Shown: positions 18,917 through 28,256, counted from the stretch's first letter. The stretch is DNA of 64,000 nucleotides from Arthrobacter sp. PAMC25284 (GCF_019443425.1 NZ_CP080382.1:3782001-3846000); one strand, 5' to 3'. A program made the numbers and translations. Notes: generated from the letters alone by a model not told the origin.

Positions 18917-20272
18917 TCAGTGGACATCCTGGCGTGCGATGAAGAGCTCCTTGAGCAGGAGCATGATCGCGGCGGCAGTGGGGATGGCGATCAGTGCCCC
19001 CAGCACCCCGAGGAGGCTGCCGCCGGCGATGACTGAGATGACGGCGACGGCGCCGGGCACCGCGACAGCTTTTTGCATGATCCGGGGCGAGATGAAATAG
19101 GCCTCGAATTGCAGATAGGCGAAATAGAAGGCGGCGTAGGAGACCGCAGTCTGCCAGCCGGCCGTCAACGCAATGACCGTCACAAGGACTCCGGCAATCA
19201 GGCCGCCGACGAGCGGAATGAAGGCCAGGAGCGCCACCAGGAAGGCCAGCAGTACGGCAAAGGGCACACCGACGCTCGACATCACGATAAACGCGAACGT
19301 CGCATTAAGCACGGCGACGAGGGCCTGGCCGATCACGTAGTTGCCCACCGACCCGGTAATCTCCTCGGCCAGGGCCTCGACCCGGTCACGCCGGGAGCGG
19401 GGAGCAAGCCGATAACCCCAGATCTTCATGGCCGGCAGCGCGGTGAGGAAGTACAGGCTGAGTACAAGCACGATCAGCGCGCCGAACAGTCCGTTCGCCA
19501 CGGTGGTGCCGAACCCGACGACGCCGCCGAAAATGCCACCCATGGCCTCGGGGTCGTTAACGAATTTCTCGAGCTCCTGCTGGATGCGGTCCCGGACACC
19601 AAACTGGCTGTCAACGGACCGGAAGAAATCAGAGTCGATGAAGTCCTGGACCCACCGCGGCGCCTGGCCGACGATCTGGGTCACCTGCTGCACGATCGTG
19701 GGGATCAGTGTGGCGAAGAAACCCACCACAGCCAGGGTCAGCGCGGAGACGGACACAAGAACGCCGGCGGCGCGCGGTAAGTTTTTCCGTTCCAGCCAGC
19801 GCACTACGGGATCGAGGCCCAGGGCGATGAACAGGGCAGTGACGATCCAGAGGAGCAGTTGTGTGGTGTTGGAACCGATCCAGTAGACCCCCAGTGCTGC
19901 TCCAACGCCGACCGTGCCCATGAACCCGGTGTAGAGGGGATGCTGCGCCGACGTCCGCAGGCCGCGGTCGCTGACGAGGTCCCCGTCAGTGCCGTCACCG
20001 GCAAGCTCCAGCACAGGCGGCATTTCAAAGCGCAGCCGCGGCTGGGGCCCGGGGAGGGGCCCGACCAGCCGCCGCACCATGGACATCAGCACTCCGGCCG
20101 TGGCCGCCCGGGGCAGCGAGATCTCGTCCTGCCCGCCGGCTTCCTGGCCGCTGGCTTCCTGCCCGCCGGTGGCCGCGGGAGCGGGACTCTGGGCCTGGTC
20201 ACCGGTTTCCTGCACGCCGGATGTCCGGGCACCGTCCGGTCCCTGAATTGACGCATCCGTATGTTCAGTCAC
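18917..20272 (-). CDS. AI-2E family transporter (PerM type)
   Basis: 451-residue polytopic membrane protein. About eight helices from residue 115 onward, with ALGLDPVVRWLERKNLPRA after the second and FIPLVGGLIAGVLVTVIAL near the end, both hallmarks of the PF01594 family. Members export AI-2 or act as Na+/H+ antiporters; the substrate here is unknown. The first 60 residues are hydrophilic and rich in Gly, Gln, Asp and Glu. GTG 20272 is chosen, with AAGGGC upstream; a TTG at 20305 is in frame. Confidence 0.86.
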   Translation of the reverse strand: MTEHTDASIQGPDGARTSGVQETGDQAQSPAPAATGGQEASGQEAGGQDEISLPRAATAGVLMSMVRRLVGPLPGPQPRLRFEMPPVLELAGDGTDGDLVSDRGLRTSAQHPLYTGFMGTVGVGAALGVYWIGSNTTQLLLWIVTALFIALGLDPVVRWLERKNLPRAAGVLVSVSALTLAVVGFFATLIPTIVQQVTQIVGQAPRWVQDFIDSDFFRSVDSQFGVRDRIQQELEKFVNDPEAMGGIFGGVVGFGTTVANGLFGALIVLVLSLYFLTALPAMKIWGYRLAPRSRRDRVEALAEEITGSVGNYVIGQALVAVLNATFAFIVMSSVGVPFAVLLAFLVALLAFIPLVGGLIAGVLVTVIALTAGWQTAVSYAAFYFAYLQFEAYFISPRIMQKAVAVPGAVAVISVIAGGSLLGVLGALIAIPTAAAIMLLLKELFIARQDVH

Positions 20273-20414
20273 TGCGTAGAAGCCCTTAGTTCTGTGCGGC
20301 GCCAAGCAGGCGTCCCGGGTCGAATGATCACCGCAAAGACTATCAGCAGGCTTGCCAGCAGGCGGGGAAGAGTCCGGCAGCAGTGGCGCCGCCGTCCGGG
20401 GGATGCGGCCCGAT

Positions 20415-20444
20415 CTGACTCGCTGGTAACAAAACGGCTACTAT
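20415..20444 (+). promoter_or_regulatory. Candidate promoter of the 588-residue membrane protein gene
   Basis: CTGACT (20415-20420), 18-base spacer, TACTAT (20439-20444). Each hexamer matches four of six consensus positions. Transcription would start near 20451. Confidence 0.4.
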
Positions 20445-20463
20445 TGAAGCAAAATGTCCGCTG

Positions 20464-22230
20464 ATGATGGGTTATATTTTGCGTTTCAAGACTGCAGCTG
20501 CACTAGTGCTGCTCGGCCTCCTGACACTGCTGGCCGGGATCGGTCAGAAGACTTTTTGGGCCCCGGCCGAGAATATTACGGCCACGGCCCCTGCGGATGC
20601 CACGGCCGCTCCGCTGACCGTCTTTGACGAGAAATTGCGCACGGCGCACGGCGGCCCGGTGAAGATCAACGTCAAGGGCGAGGGCAGCTTCCTGCTTGCG
20701 GCCGGCCGGCCGGACGACGTCGCAGCCTGGGTCGGCCCGACCGCCCACAACACGGTCACCGGACTCTCCACGGACGGCACGGCGCTCGAAGTGTCCCATA
20801 CGGACGGTGAGGCAACCGCGCCGTCCCCGGCGGGCTCGGACCTCTGGGTCACGAGCGAGAACGCCAGCGGGGAACTCAGCTACACCTGGACCCCGCCTGC
20901 CGACGGCGAATGGTCACTCCTGCTCGCGACGGACGGGACCAAACCGGCACCGTCATCGATCACGATGACCTTCCCCAATGACACCTCCACTCCGTGGGCC
21001 GTGCCGTTTATGGTCCTGGGCATCCTGCTGATGGCCGGCGGTGCGTTACTGATCCTCAAGCCCCGGTCTGGTGGCACGGGCCCGGACAGCAACCGGCGCG
21101 GCAGCCGGCCCGCCGCGGGCCGGAACCAGCCAACGCCGACGGCGGAGAGCAAGTCCACCGGCTCCGGCAACGGCACCGCCCAGCAGCGCCGTGTTGCACT
21201 GCGGGTCCGGCGCCCCGGCCTGGCCGTCGCCTTGCTGACGGCCGCCGCCGTCGCCGGCACCGGAACCATCGCGCAGGCCAGCCAGACCCCGGCGCCCGGC
21301 CCGTCGACGTCCCCGGAAACTTCGGCTGGCGACGGTGAGGCCGCCGGCGTCCCCGTGCTGCTTGATTCCCAGTTCCGCCGCGTCCTGGAGCAGGTCGCCG
21401 GCGCGGTTGACGCCGGAGATGCGGCCAAGGACGCCGGCAAGCTCGAACCGCGGGTAACGGACACCGAGATGCAGATCCGGACCCAGAACTACAAGATCCG
21501 CTCCCAGGTTGGCGCCTACGAGGCCCGGATGCCCGTCCGGGCCACCAAGCTGCTGACCACCGTTGTCACCAATGACCGCAGCTGGCCGCGGACAGTCCTG
21601 GCCGTGACGCAGGGCGAAGGGAACGTCGTTCCGCAGTTGCTGACCCTGACCCAGGCTTCGGCCCGGGAGAACTACAAGCTCGTCAACAGCACCCCGCTGC
21701 AGCCGGGCGCAACGTTCCCCGCGATTTCGCGTGGCGGCACGGACTCCCTGGCGCCGGCGGACAAATCAGGGCTGCTCTACAGCGGCGAGGAGGCCCTGGC
21801 CGGACTGGGCGACCGCCTGAGCTCCGCCGACTCGGCCTTCAAGGACAAGCTCGTGGAAGGCGAATCGTCTCCGTACATCGCCGACACACTGGCCTACCAG
21901 GCGGACGTGGTGGCTTCCGGCGTGAACGGTACCTTCTCCTTCACCCACAAAGTCGACCCCGCCAGCACGGCGGTGTTCCGCACGTCCGACGGCGGTGCCC
22001 TGGTGCTGGGCCGGCTGGATTTTACCTTTGAAGGAACCCCCAAAGCCGAAGGCGACAAGCTGACCATTGGCGACGATGCGGCTGCGCTGGCCGGCAGCAA
22101 GGAAACCAGCACGGGCATGGTGCTGAACTTTGCCGAGGTGGCCGCCGTGTATGTCCCGCCGGCGGGGTCCACGGATCCGATGCGGCTCGTGGCCGCCACC
22201 CGCGGCCTGGTGGGGGCGAGCTTCAAGTAA
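20464..22230 (+). CDS. Large membrane protein of unknown function
   Basis: 588 residues. Three hydrophobic segments (about 9-27, 176-198, 252-270) separate an N-terminal outer domain of about 145 residues (beta-rich, ends YTWTPPADGEWSLLL), a polar basic cytoplasmic linker (200-250, RRGSRPAAGRNQ), and a 310-residue C-terminal outer domain with Pro/Thr-rich neck. The C-terminal part reads like a folded domain (TVVTNDRSWPRTVLAVTQ, YVPPAGSTDPMRLVAATRG). I do not recognise a family. ATG 20464 is followed by another ATG; neither has a ribosome site. Probably an envelope protein. Confidence 0.7.
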   Translation: MMGYILRFKTAAALVLLGLLTLLAGIGQKTFWAPAENITATAPADATAAPLTVFDEKLRTAHGGPVKINVKGEGSFLLAAGRPDDVAAWVGPTAHNTVTGLSTDGTALEVSHTDGEATAPSPAGSDLWVTSENASGELSYTWTPPADGEWSLLLATDGTKPAPSSITMTFPNDTSTPWAVPFMVLGILLMAGGALLILKPRSGGTGPDSNRRGSRPAAGRNQPTPTAESKSTGSGNGTAQQRRVALRVRRPGLAVALLTAAAVAGTGTIAQASQTPAPGPSTSPETSAGDGEAAGVPVLLDSQFRRVLEQVAGAVDAGDAAKDAGKLEPRVTDTEMQIRTQNYKIRSQVGAYEARMPVRATKLLTTVVTNDRSWPRTVLAVTQGEGNVVPQLLTLTQASARENYKLVNSTPLQPGATFPAISRGGTDSLAPADKSGLLYSGEEALAGLGDRLSSADSAFKDKLVEGESSPYIADTLAYQADVVASGVNGTFSFTHKVDPASTAVFRTSDGGALVLGRLDFTFEGTPKAEGDKLTIGDDAAALAGSKETSTGMVLNFAEVAAVYVPPAGSTDPMRLVAATRGLVGASFK

Positions 22231-22273
22231 CACGCACGGAAACGGCGGTGGCCATGGCGGGCGCCGGAGTGGA

Positions 22274-22279
22274 TAGAGT
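22274..22279 (+). promoter_or_regulatory. -10 box of leaderless cnoX-like transcript
   Basis: TAGAGT, 6 bases before ATG 22286. Confidence 0.5.
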
Positions 22280-22285
22280 GGAGCT

Positions 22286-23287
22286 ATGACTTCGCCAGCT
22301 TCCCGCCCGGTCCCGCCAGCTGCCGCCAATCCGCTGAACCTGCGGGGCGCCGTCGACCTTTCTTCGCTGAAACAGCGGCCGGCGCCCCCCGGGCCGCCGG
22401 CCGATGGGACCTCCCCGGCAACGGCAGGTCCTCCGGCCGACGGCGGGACCGGGCAGCACGGCAGACCGCTCCGGGTCGACGTCACGGAAGCGAACTTCCA
22501 GGAACTCGTCGAGCTCTCCGCCCAGGTGCCCGTGGTCATCGCCCTGTGGGCTGCGTATTCACCGGGCTCCGGCCAGATCGTCGACGTTCTGGAACGGATC
22601 GTGGAAACCTACGATGGCCGGATGGTCCTTGGCGTGGCGGACATCGAGGCATTCCCGCAACTCGCGCAGGCGTTCCAGGTCCAGACGGTGCCCACTGCGG
22701 TCGCCCTCGTCAAGGGCCAGCCTGTGCCGCTCTTCCAGGGCGGTGCCGATGAGCAGCAGGTGCGCAACCTGTTTGACGAATTGCTGAAGGTCGCGGCCGC
22801 CAACGGCGTGACGGGACGGATCGGTGCCGGCGGCCCCGCCGCGGCCGAGCCGGAGCCCGAGCCGCTGCCGCCCCTGCATCAGGCCGCGTTCGATGCGATT
22901 GAGGCCGGCGATTACGACACCGCCGCTGCAGCGTTCCGGCAGGCGCTCCTGGAGATGCCGGCCGACGCCGAAGCCAAGGCTGGCCTGGTCCAGGTGGAAC
23001 TGATGGGACGGCTCCAGCCGCTTTCCGGTCCCGACGCCGATGCGCTCCGGCAGCTTGCCGCCCAGGAGCCGGACAACCTCGATGCGCAGTTGACGGTGGC
23101 CGATCTCGACGTCGCCGGCGGCCACATCGAGGACGGGCTGGGCCGCATTGTCGCCTTTATCGGCCGGAACTTCGGACCCGAACGGGAAACCGCCCGGATT
23201 CGGCTGCTGGAACTTTTCGAAGTTGTGGGCACGGCCGACGAGCGCGTCGCCAAAGCACGGCAGCAGCTGGCGCGGGTGCTGTTTTAA
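22286..23287 (+). CDS. Thioredoxin-fold/TPR co-chaperone (YbbN/CnoX-like)
   Basis: 333 residues. A Gly/Pro-rich N-terminus, a thioredoxin fold at about 68-175 (VVIALWAAYSPGS, VQTVPTAVALVKGQPV with the cis-Pro), then TPR-like helices (FDAIEAGDYDTAAAAFRQAL). The thioredoxin CxxC is replaced by SPGS, so it cannot do dithiol exchange; E. coli CnoX also lacks an active CxxC and holds proteins for GroEL/DnaK. Function by homology only. Stop overlaps the next start (TAATG). Confidence 0.87.
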   Translation: MTSPASRPVPPAAANPLNLRGAVDLSSLKQRPAPPGPPADGTSPATAGPPADGGTGQHGRPLRVDVTEANFQELVELSAQVPVVIALWAAYSPGSGQIVDVLERIVETYDGRMVLGVADIEAFPQLAQAFQVQTVPTAVALVKGQPVPLFQGGADEQQVRNLFDELLKVAAANGVTGRIGAGGPAAAEPEPEPLPPLHQAAFDAIEAGDYDTAAAAFRQALLEMPADAEAKAGLVQVELMGRLQPLSGPDADALRQLAAQEPDNLDAQLTVADLDVAGGHIEDGLGRIVAFIGRNFGPERETARIRLLELFEVVGTADERVAKARQQLARVLF

Positions 23288-24387
23288 TGTCGTCGGCGTT
23301 GTTCACGCCGCTGGATCTCCGGTCGCTGCGACTGGAGCACCGCGGCTGGGTATCGCCGATGTGCCAGTACAGTTGCGGCCCGGAAACCGGAGAAGGGGTC
23401 CCTACCGACTGGCACCTTATGCATTTGGGCTCCTTCGCCGTCGGGGGAGCGGCCCTCATCCTCACCGAGGCGGCCGCCGTCAACGCAGCAGGCCGGATCA
23501 GCCCCCGCGACGCCGGAATCTACAACGAGGACCAGGCCGCGGGCTGGGAGCGCATCATTGCTTTCGTCCACCGCCACGGTGCCGCCGGCGCAAAGATTGG
23601 CACCCAACTGGCGCACGCCGGCCGCAAGGCCTCCACGTACTGGCCGTTTTCCGGGAAACAGGGCACCGTTCCGGCCGCCGACGGCGGCTGGAACAGCGTC
23701 GGACCCGGTACCGGTGCTTTTGACGGCTTTGCCGCGCCGTCGGCCCTGACCACGGAGGAAATCGACGGCGTGATCGCCGACTTCGCCGCAGCGGCGGTCC
23801 GGGCCGTCGACGCCGGTTTTGATACCGTCGAAATCCATGGCGCCCACGGCTATCTCCTGCACCAGTTCCAAAGTCCGCTGGTCAACGACCGGACGGACGA
23901 TTGGGGCGGCGATGAAACCGCCCGGAACCGCCTGACGCTCGCCGTCGTGGATGCCGTCCGGAGCGTCATTCCCGAGTCCATGCCGCTGCTCCTGCGGATC
24001 TCCGCCTCTGACTGGGCCGAGGGCGGGATCGACGCCGCAGCGTCGGTCCGGCTGGCCCGTACGGCCGCCGGCCGCGGCGTGGACCTCGTAGACGTCTCGA
24101 GCGGCGGGGCCGTGGCCCACCAGAAAATTCCGGCGGGCCCCGGGTACCAGACCGGGTTTGCCGCGCGGATCCGCCGTGAAACCGGTATCCGGACCGGCAC
24201 CGTTGGTCTTCTGACATCCGCCGGCCAGGCCGAACACGCGGTCGCCACCGGACAAGCTGACGGGGTGTTCATCGCCCGGGCCGCCCTGCGCAACCCGCAC
24301 TGGTGGCTGCGGGCGGCCTACGAGCTTGGCGGCGATCTGGCGTGGCCGCCCCAGTACGAGCGTGCGGCGCCCCGGCATTCGTTCTAG
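23287..24387 (+). CDS. NADH:flavin oxidoreductase, old yellow enzyme (YqjM-like)
   Basis: 366-residue FMN-dependent ene-reductase with a TIM barrel. MCQYSC near residue 24-29 is the YqjM-class redox Cys motif, and EIHGAHGYLLHQFQSPLVN, the H-x-x-H/N flavin and substrate site region, follows near 180. LAHAGRKAS and FIARAALRNPHWWLRAA are further class signatures. Reduces activated C=C bonds of enones. One-base overlap with the preceding gene suggests translational coupling, though a functional link is not obvious. Confidence 0.93.
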   Translation: MSSALFTPLDLRSLRLEHRGWVSPMCQYSCGPETGEGVPTDWHLMHLGSFAVGGAALILTEAAAVNAAGRISPRDAGIYNEDQAAGWERIIAFVHRHGAAGAKIGTQLAHAGRKASTYWPFSGKQGTVPAADGGWNSVGPGTGAFDGFAAPSALTTEEIDGVIADFAAAAVRAVDAGFDTVEIHGAHGYLLHQFQSPLVNDRTDDWGGDETARNRLTLAVVDAVRSVIPESMPLLLRISASDWAEGGIDAAASVRLARTAAGRGVDLVDVSSGGAVAHQKIPAGPGYQTGFAARIRRETGIRTGTVGLLTSAGQAEHAVATGQADGVFIARAALRNPHWWLRAAYELGGDLAWPPQYERAAPRHSF

Positions 24388-24492
24388 CGCCGGTGCCTGA
24401 CGGTGCCCGCCGCAGCAGTGACCGTGGCCGGCAGGTAGGGGCGGCCGGGGAGCACCGTAGGGGATACTCTGCTGTTCACGGCCTGCGGCGGC

Positions 24493-24498
24493 TAATCT
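24493..24498 (+). promoter_or_regulatory. -10 box of leaderless ABC transporter transcript
   Basis: TAATCT, 6 bases before ATG 24505. Confidence 0.5.
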
Positions 24499-24504
24499 GA
24501 CCTC

Positions 24505-25311
24505 ATGACTTTCCCCCGGTCGGTTCCGCCCGGCCCGGATCCCCGGATTCCGGCGCCCGTCCCGGCGCTCTCGCTGCGCGGGCTGGCCAAGCGCTTTGGT
24601 TCCAAAATCGCCGTCGACGGCATCTGCCTGGAGGTTCCAGCCGGGTCCTTTTATGGCATGGTCGGGCCCAACGGCGCCGGAAAGACCACTACATTATCGA
24701 TGGCGACCGGACTGCTCCGTCCGGAATTCGGCACCGCACTGGTGCACGGAGTCGACGTCTGGCAGCATCCGCTGGCCGCCAAGAAGCTGATGGGTGTGAT
24801 GGCCGACGGGGTCCGGCTCTTCGACCGCCTGAGCGGCGAACAACTGGTCAGCTATGCAGGCCTGCTGCGCGGCATGGACAAAGATGTTGTGGCATCGCGG
24901 GTCAAGGAGCTGCTCGCAGCCCTGGACCTGAGCGGGGATGCGGGAACCCTGGTCGTGGACTATTCCGCGGGAATGACCAAAAAAATCGCCCTCGCTTCGG
25001 CCCTGATCCACGCACCGCGGCTGCTGGTGCTTGACGAGCCCTTCGAATCAGTGGATCCGGTGTCCGCCGCCAATATCCACGGAATCCTCGACCGCTACGT
25101 GGCATCAGGCGGCACCGTGATTGTGTCAAGCCACGTGATGGACATGGTCCAGCGGATGTGCGACCACGTCGCTGTCGTCGCCGCCGGACGGGTGCTTGCC
25201 GCCGGCACCGTGGACGAGGTGCGGTCCGGAGCGTCGCTGGAGGACCGCTTTGTCCAGCTCGTCGGCGGCCGCGGCCACACGGAAGGCCTGGAATGGTTGA
25301 GCACCTTCTGA
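24505..25311 (+). CDS. ABC transporter ATP-binding protein
   Basis: 268 residues. Walker A GPNGAGKTT near 55-63, Walker B LLVLDEPFESVDP, switch His in VSSHVMD. The ABC signature is atypical, reading YSAGMTKK where LSGGQ is usual, as seen in some exporter ATPases of the CcmA/DrrA group. The permease gene begins inside its last 19 bases, so the two form one exporter. Substrate unknown. Confidence 0.92.
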   Translation: MTFPRSVPPGPDPRIPAPVPALSLRGLAKRFGSKIAVDGICLEVPAGSFYGMVGPNGAGKTTTLSMATGLLRPEFGTALVHGVDVWQHPLAAKKLMGVMADGVRLFDRLSGEQLVSYAGLLRGMDKDVVASRVKELLAALDLSGDAGTLVVDYSAGMTKKIALASALIHAPRLLVLDEPFESVDPVSAANIHGILDRYVASGGTVIVSSHVMDMVQRMCDHVAVVAAGRVLAAGTVDEVRSGASLEDRFVQLVGGRGHTEGLEWLSTF

Positions 25312-26861
25312 GGCTGAAGATCACCCTGTTGCGCAACAGTGTCCGGCGCAGCCCCCGGCAGCTCGTCGGTTTGGCCATCGGGGCGCTGTTCTCGCTGGCT
25401 CTTGTGGGTCTCGGCGTGGCCGGGCTGCTGGCCTTGCGAATGGACCTGGAACTGGCCCGGACCGTGGTGGTGCTGGCCGGCGCCACGGCCCTCCTCGGCT
25501 GGGCTGTTGTTCCTGTCGTGATGACCGCCGGGGACCTGATGCTCGATCCTGCCCGCTTCTCGACCTTCGCGGTCCCGATGCCGCAACTGCTGACCGGACT
25601 CGCCCTGGGCGGCCTCATCGGCATCCCGGGTGCCGCCACGTCAGTGCTGGCGCTCGCCACGGTGGGCACCTGGTCCCGCAGCGCCCCCGCCGCGGCAGGG
25701 GCGCTGCTGGGCGCGGTCCTGGGGGTGCTGAGCTGCGTCGTCCTGTCCAAGGTGGTCACCACGGCCACTGCCCGGCTGGTCGGATCCCGGCGGTTCCGGG
25801 ACATCAGCGCGGTCGTATTCCTGATTCCGCTCGTGCTCACCGGACCCATCGTGGCCGGCGTGGCAGACGGCATTGCCCGTTCCGGAGAGTTCCTGCCGCA
25901 GCTGGCCCGCACCCTGTCCTGGACTCCGGCCGGCGCTGCCTGGTCGCTTGGCGGGGAGCTCGCCGCCGGGAGCTACGGCGCGGCCGCGCTGAAACTGCTG
26001 ATCGCCCTGGCCACGCTCGCCGGGCTGGCACTGTGCTGGAAAACCTTGCTGCAACGCGCCCTGGTGTCGCCGCCCAATGCCGGCCAGGCCCGGAAGAAGA
26101 ACGGGGGCCTGGGCCTGTTCGTGCTGTTTCCGGCAACGCCGACGGGGGCCGTCGCAGCCCGCTCGCTGAGCTATTGGGTGCGGGATCCGCGCTACACCGG
26201 CGCGCTCATCGTCGTTCCGCTGATGCCGGTCCTGCTCTTCTTCCAATCGAGCCAGACCGGAACCTACGCACCCCTGCTGATGGTCGGGCCGCTGACCGCC
26301 TTCCTGCTCGCGTGGGCCATTTCCTCCGACGTCTCCTATGACAGCACCGCGTTCGCGCTGCACGTGGCCACCGGCGTCCGCGGGGTCCATGACCGCCTCG
26401 GCCGCGCCCTGGCCTGCCTGGCCTTCGCCCTGCCGGCGGTGCTGGTGTTCAGCATCGGCCCGTTCGTCCTCCTCGGTGACTGGGATGGACTGCCCGGAAT
26501 GCTCGGATTGTCCCTGGGCGTGCTGTTCAGCGGGATGGGACTGTCCTCGGCTGTCTCGGCCCGCTACACGGTCAATGTGCCGTTACCGGGCGACAGCCCC
26601 TTCAAGGAGCCGCCGGGCAACGTGGCGCAAACCCTGGCCGTACAGTTCGGCGGCATGGGGGTGCTCGTGGTGCTCGTCTCACCGGAAATCGCCCTGCTCG
26701 CGGCGCAGTGGAGCACCGGCAGTCCGGTGCCAGGCTGGATCAACCTGTTCGTGGGGCCGGTCCTGGGACTCGCGCTCTTCGGCGCGGGTGTGCGGCTCGG
26801 CGGAAGATGGCTGGACGCGCGCGGACCGGAACTGCTGGCCCAACTGGCCGTCCACCGCTGA
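25293..26861 (+). CDS. ABC transporter permease
   Basis: 522-residue membrane protein with about 12 hydrophobic segments, starting LRLKITLLRNSVRRSPRQL, a cytoplasmic basic N-terminus common to large ABC-2-like permeases. Start chosen at ATG 25293, overlapping the ATPase stop by 19 bases, with GGAAGG upstream. The two-gene layout matches exporters of drugs, lipids or peptides; nothing in the sequence fixes the substrate. Confidence 0.85.
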   Translation: MVEHLLRLKITLLRNSVRRSPRQLVGLAIGALFSLALVGLGVAGLLALRMDLELARTVVVLAGATALLGWAVVPVVMTAGDLMLDPARFSTFAVPMPQLLTGLALGGLIGIPGAATSVLALATVGTWSRSAPAAAGALLGAVLGVLSCVVLSKVVTTATARLVGSRRFRDISAVVFLIPLVLTGPIVAGVADGIARSGEFLPQLARTLSWTPAGAAWSLGGELAAGSYGAAALKLLIALATLAGLALCWKTLLQRALVSPPNAGQARKKNGGLGLFVLFPATPTGAVAARSLSYWVRDPRYTGALIVVPLMPVLLFFQSSQTGTYAPLLMVGPLTAFLLAWAISSDVSYDSTAFALHVATGVRGVHDRLGRALACLAFALPAVLVFSIGPFVLLGDWDGLPGMLGLSLGVLFSGMGLSSAVSARYTVNVPLPGDSPFKEPPGNVAQTLAVQFGGMGVLVVLVSPEIALLAAQWSTGSPVPGWINLFVGPVLGLALFGAGVRLGGRWLDARGPELLAQLAVHR

Positions 26862-26983
26862 CGGCGGTCCGCGATGGCTTACGGGTCCGGCCCGCAGGCC
26901 CGGCCGCATGGCCCTGACCGGGGCACACAGGTCTGGGATACCCTGCCACTAGGACACACACGCACCCGGGCAGTTCATCGCCG

Positions 26984-27015
26984 CAACCAGCACCCGGCAC
27001 AACCAGCACCCGGCA
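26984..27015 (+). repeat. Perfect 16-bp tandem duplication before nagB
   Basis: CAACCAGCACCCGGCA occurs twice head to tail (26984-26999 and 27000-27015), 18 bases before the nagB ATG, in its probable 5' leader. Confidence 0.85.
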
Positions 27016-27033
27016 CTAACAGAGGCAGGGACC

Positions 27034-27816
27034 ATGGAAGTCGTCATTCTTCCGGACAGCAAACAGATCGCCGCGCTCGCGGCGGACACCGTCGAGGCCC
27101 TGCTGAGGCGCAGACCCGACGCCGTCCTGGGGCTCGGGACCGGCCCTTCGGTGCGGCCGCTTTTTGACGAACTGACGAGGCGGCATGTGGAGGACGGACT
27201 CGACTTCGGCCAGGTCACGGTCTTTGTCCCGGACGAATACCTCGGCCTGCCTGCGGGGCATCCGGAGTCGTCCCGGCACTCCCTGGCCCGGGACTTTACC
27301 GGGTCTGTGGGTATCAGCCCCGCAAACGTCCGTGCCCCGGACGGAACCGCGGCGAACATCCCCGCGGCCTGCCGGGACTATGACGAGGCCATCCGGGCGG
27401 CCGGGGGAGTGGACCTGCAAATCCTTGGCGTCGGTACGGACGGGCATCTGGGCTTCAACGAACCTGGCTCCTCGCTGGCCTCTCGGACCCGGATCAAGTC
27501 CCTCGTGGAGCAGACACGCAGGGACAGCGCACGCCTGTTCGGCGGGCTGTCCGAGGTGCCCCAGCATGTCCTCACCCAAGGGCTGGGCACCATCCTTGAT
27601 GCCCGCCATGTGATCCTGCTGGCCACGGGGGCGCAAAAGGCCCAGACCGTCCGGGACCTGGCGGAAGGACCGGTCACCGCCATCTGCCCGGCCTCGGTCC
27701 TGCAACTGCACCGGCACGCCACGGTCCTGCTGGACGAGGCGGCGGCGTCGTCCCTGCGGCTGGCCGATTACTACCGGCACAGCTATGAGATGAAACTCCC
27801 GTGGCAGGGCCTTTAA
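27034..27816 (+). CDS. nagB: Glucosamine-6-phosphate deaminase
   Basis: 260 residues. Converts glucosamine-6-P to fructose-6-P and ammonia in amino-sugar use. The active-site block GVGTDGHLGFNEPGSS carries the catalytic Asp, His and Glu; VFVPDEYLGL holds the general-base Asp. Normal length for the family. AGGCAGGGACC precedes the ATG. No nagA or transporter is adjacent, so it stands alone here. Confidence 0.94.
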   Translation: MEVVILPDSKQIAALAADTVEALLRRRPDAVLGLGTGPSVRPLFDELTRRHVEDGLDFGQVTVFVPDEYLGLPAGHPESSRHSLARDFTGSVGISPANVRAPDGTAANIPAACRDYDEAIRAAGGVDLQILGVGTDGHLGFNEPGSSLASRTRIKSLVEQTRRDSARLFGGLSEVPQHVLTQGLGTILDARHVILLATGAQKAQTVRDLAEGPVTAICPASVLQLHRHATVLLDEAAASSLRLADYYRHSYEMKLPWQGL

Positions 27817-27863
27817 GCCGCCGGGAAGGGCGGTGCCGTCGTCACCATGTCTGCGTCAGCGGC

Positions 27864-27869
27864 TAAGAT
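27864..27869 (+). promoter_or_regulatory. -10 box of leaderless DUF3039 transcript
   Basis: TAAGAT, 7 bases before ATG 27877. Confidence 0.5.
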
Positions 27870-27876
27870 GGTGTCC

Positions 27877-28197
27877 ATGACTAGCATGACCGATCCCCTC
27901 GACAACGACCCGATGCGCGAGCTCTCCGGAGCCGGGACGTCCACGGCCACGATCGAGCGCGAGGAACTGCGGCAGGAAGTGGAACCCGGCGACCGGGAGC
28001 GCTTCTCGCACTACGTGCGCAAGGAAAAGATCATGGAATCCGCACTGACCGGTGAGCCTGTCATCGCACTGTGCGGCAAAGTGTGGACACCCGGCCGCGA
28101 TCCGCAGAAGTTCCCCGTCTGCCCGGAATGCAAGGAAGTCTATGAAGGCCTCCGCCCCGGCAAAGACGGCGGCGGCAAGGACTCCGGCGACAAATAG
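27877..28197 (+). CDS. DUF3039 protein
   Basis: 106 residues. The core EREELRQEVEPGDRERFSHY then KIMESALTGEPVIALCGKVW and FPVCPECKEVY is the DUF3039 pattern; Cys of LCGKVW with CPEC likely bind one zinc. The C-terminus is Gly/Lys-rich. ATG 27877 is preferred over an in-frame ATG at 27847 because of the -10 spacing and the conserved start. It precedes the SF2 helicase gene by 234 bases. Function unknown. Confidence 0.85.
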   Translation: MTSMTDPLDNDPMRELSGAGTSTATIEREELRQEVEPGDRERFSHYVRKEKIMESALTGEPVIALCGKVWTPGRDPQKFPVCPECKEVYEGLRPGKDGGGKDSGDK

Positions 28198-28256
28198 CGG
28201 GTCAGGCGCCGTCAGGCGCCCCGGCAATCCGCCTGCCTTCAGCCCGGCCTGACCCG
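28198..28256 (+). promoter_or_regulatory. Long-range inverted repeat after the DUF3039 gene
   Basis: CGGGTCAGGC (28198-28207), immediately after the stop codon, is complementary to GCCTGACCCG (28247-28256). The loop contains a second GTCAGGCGCC copy (tandem at 28201-28210 and 28211-28220). Could be a weak terminator or attenuator; no T-run. Confidence 0.45.
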
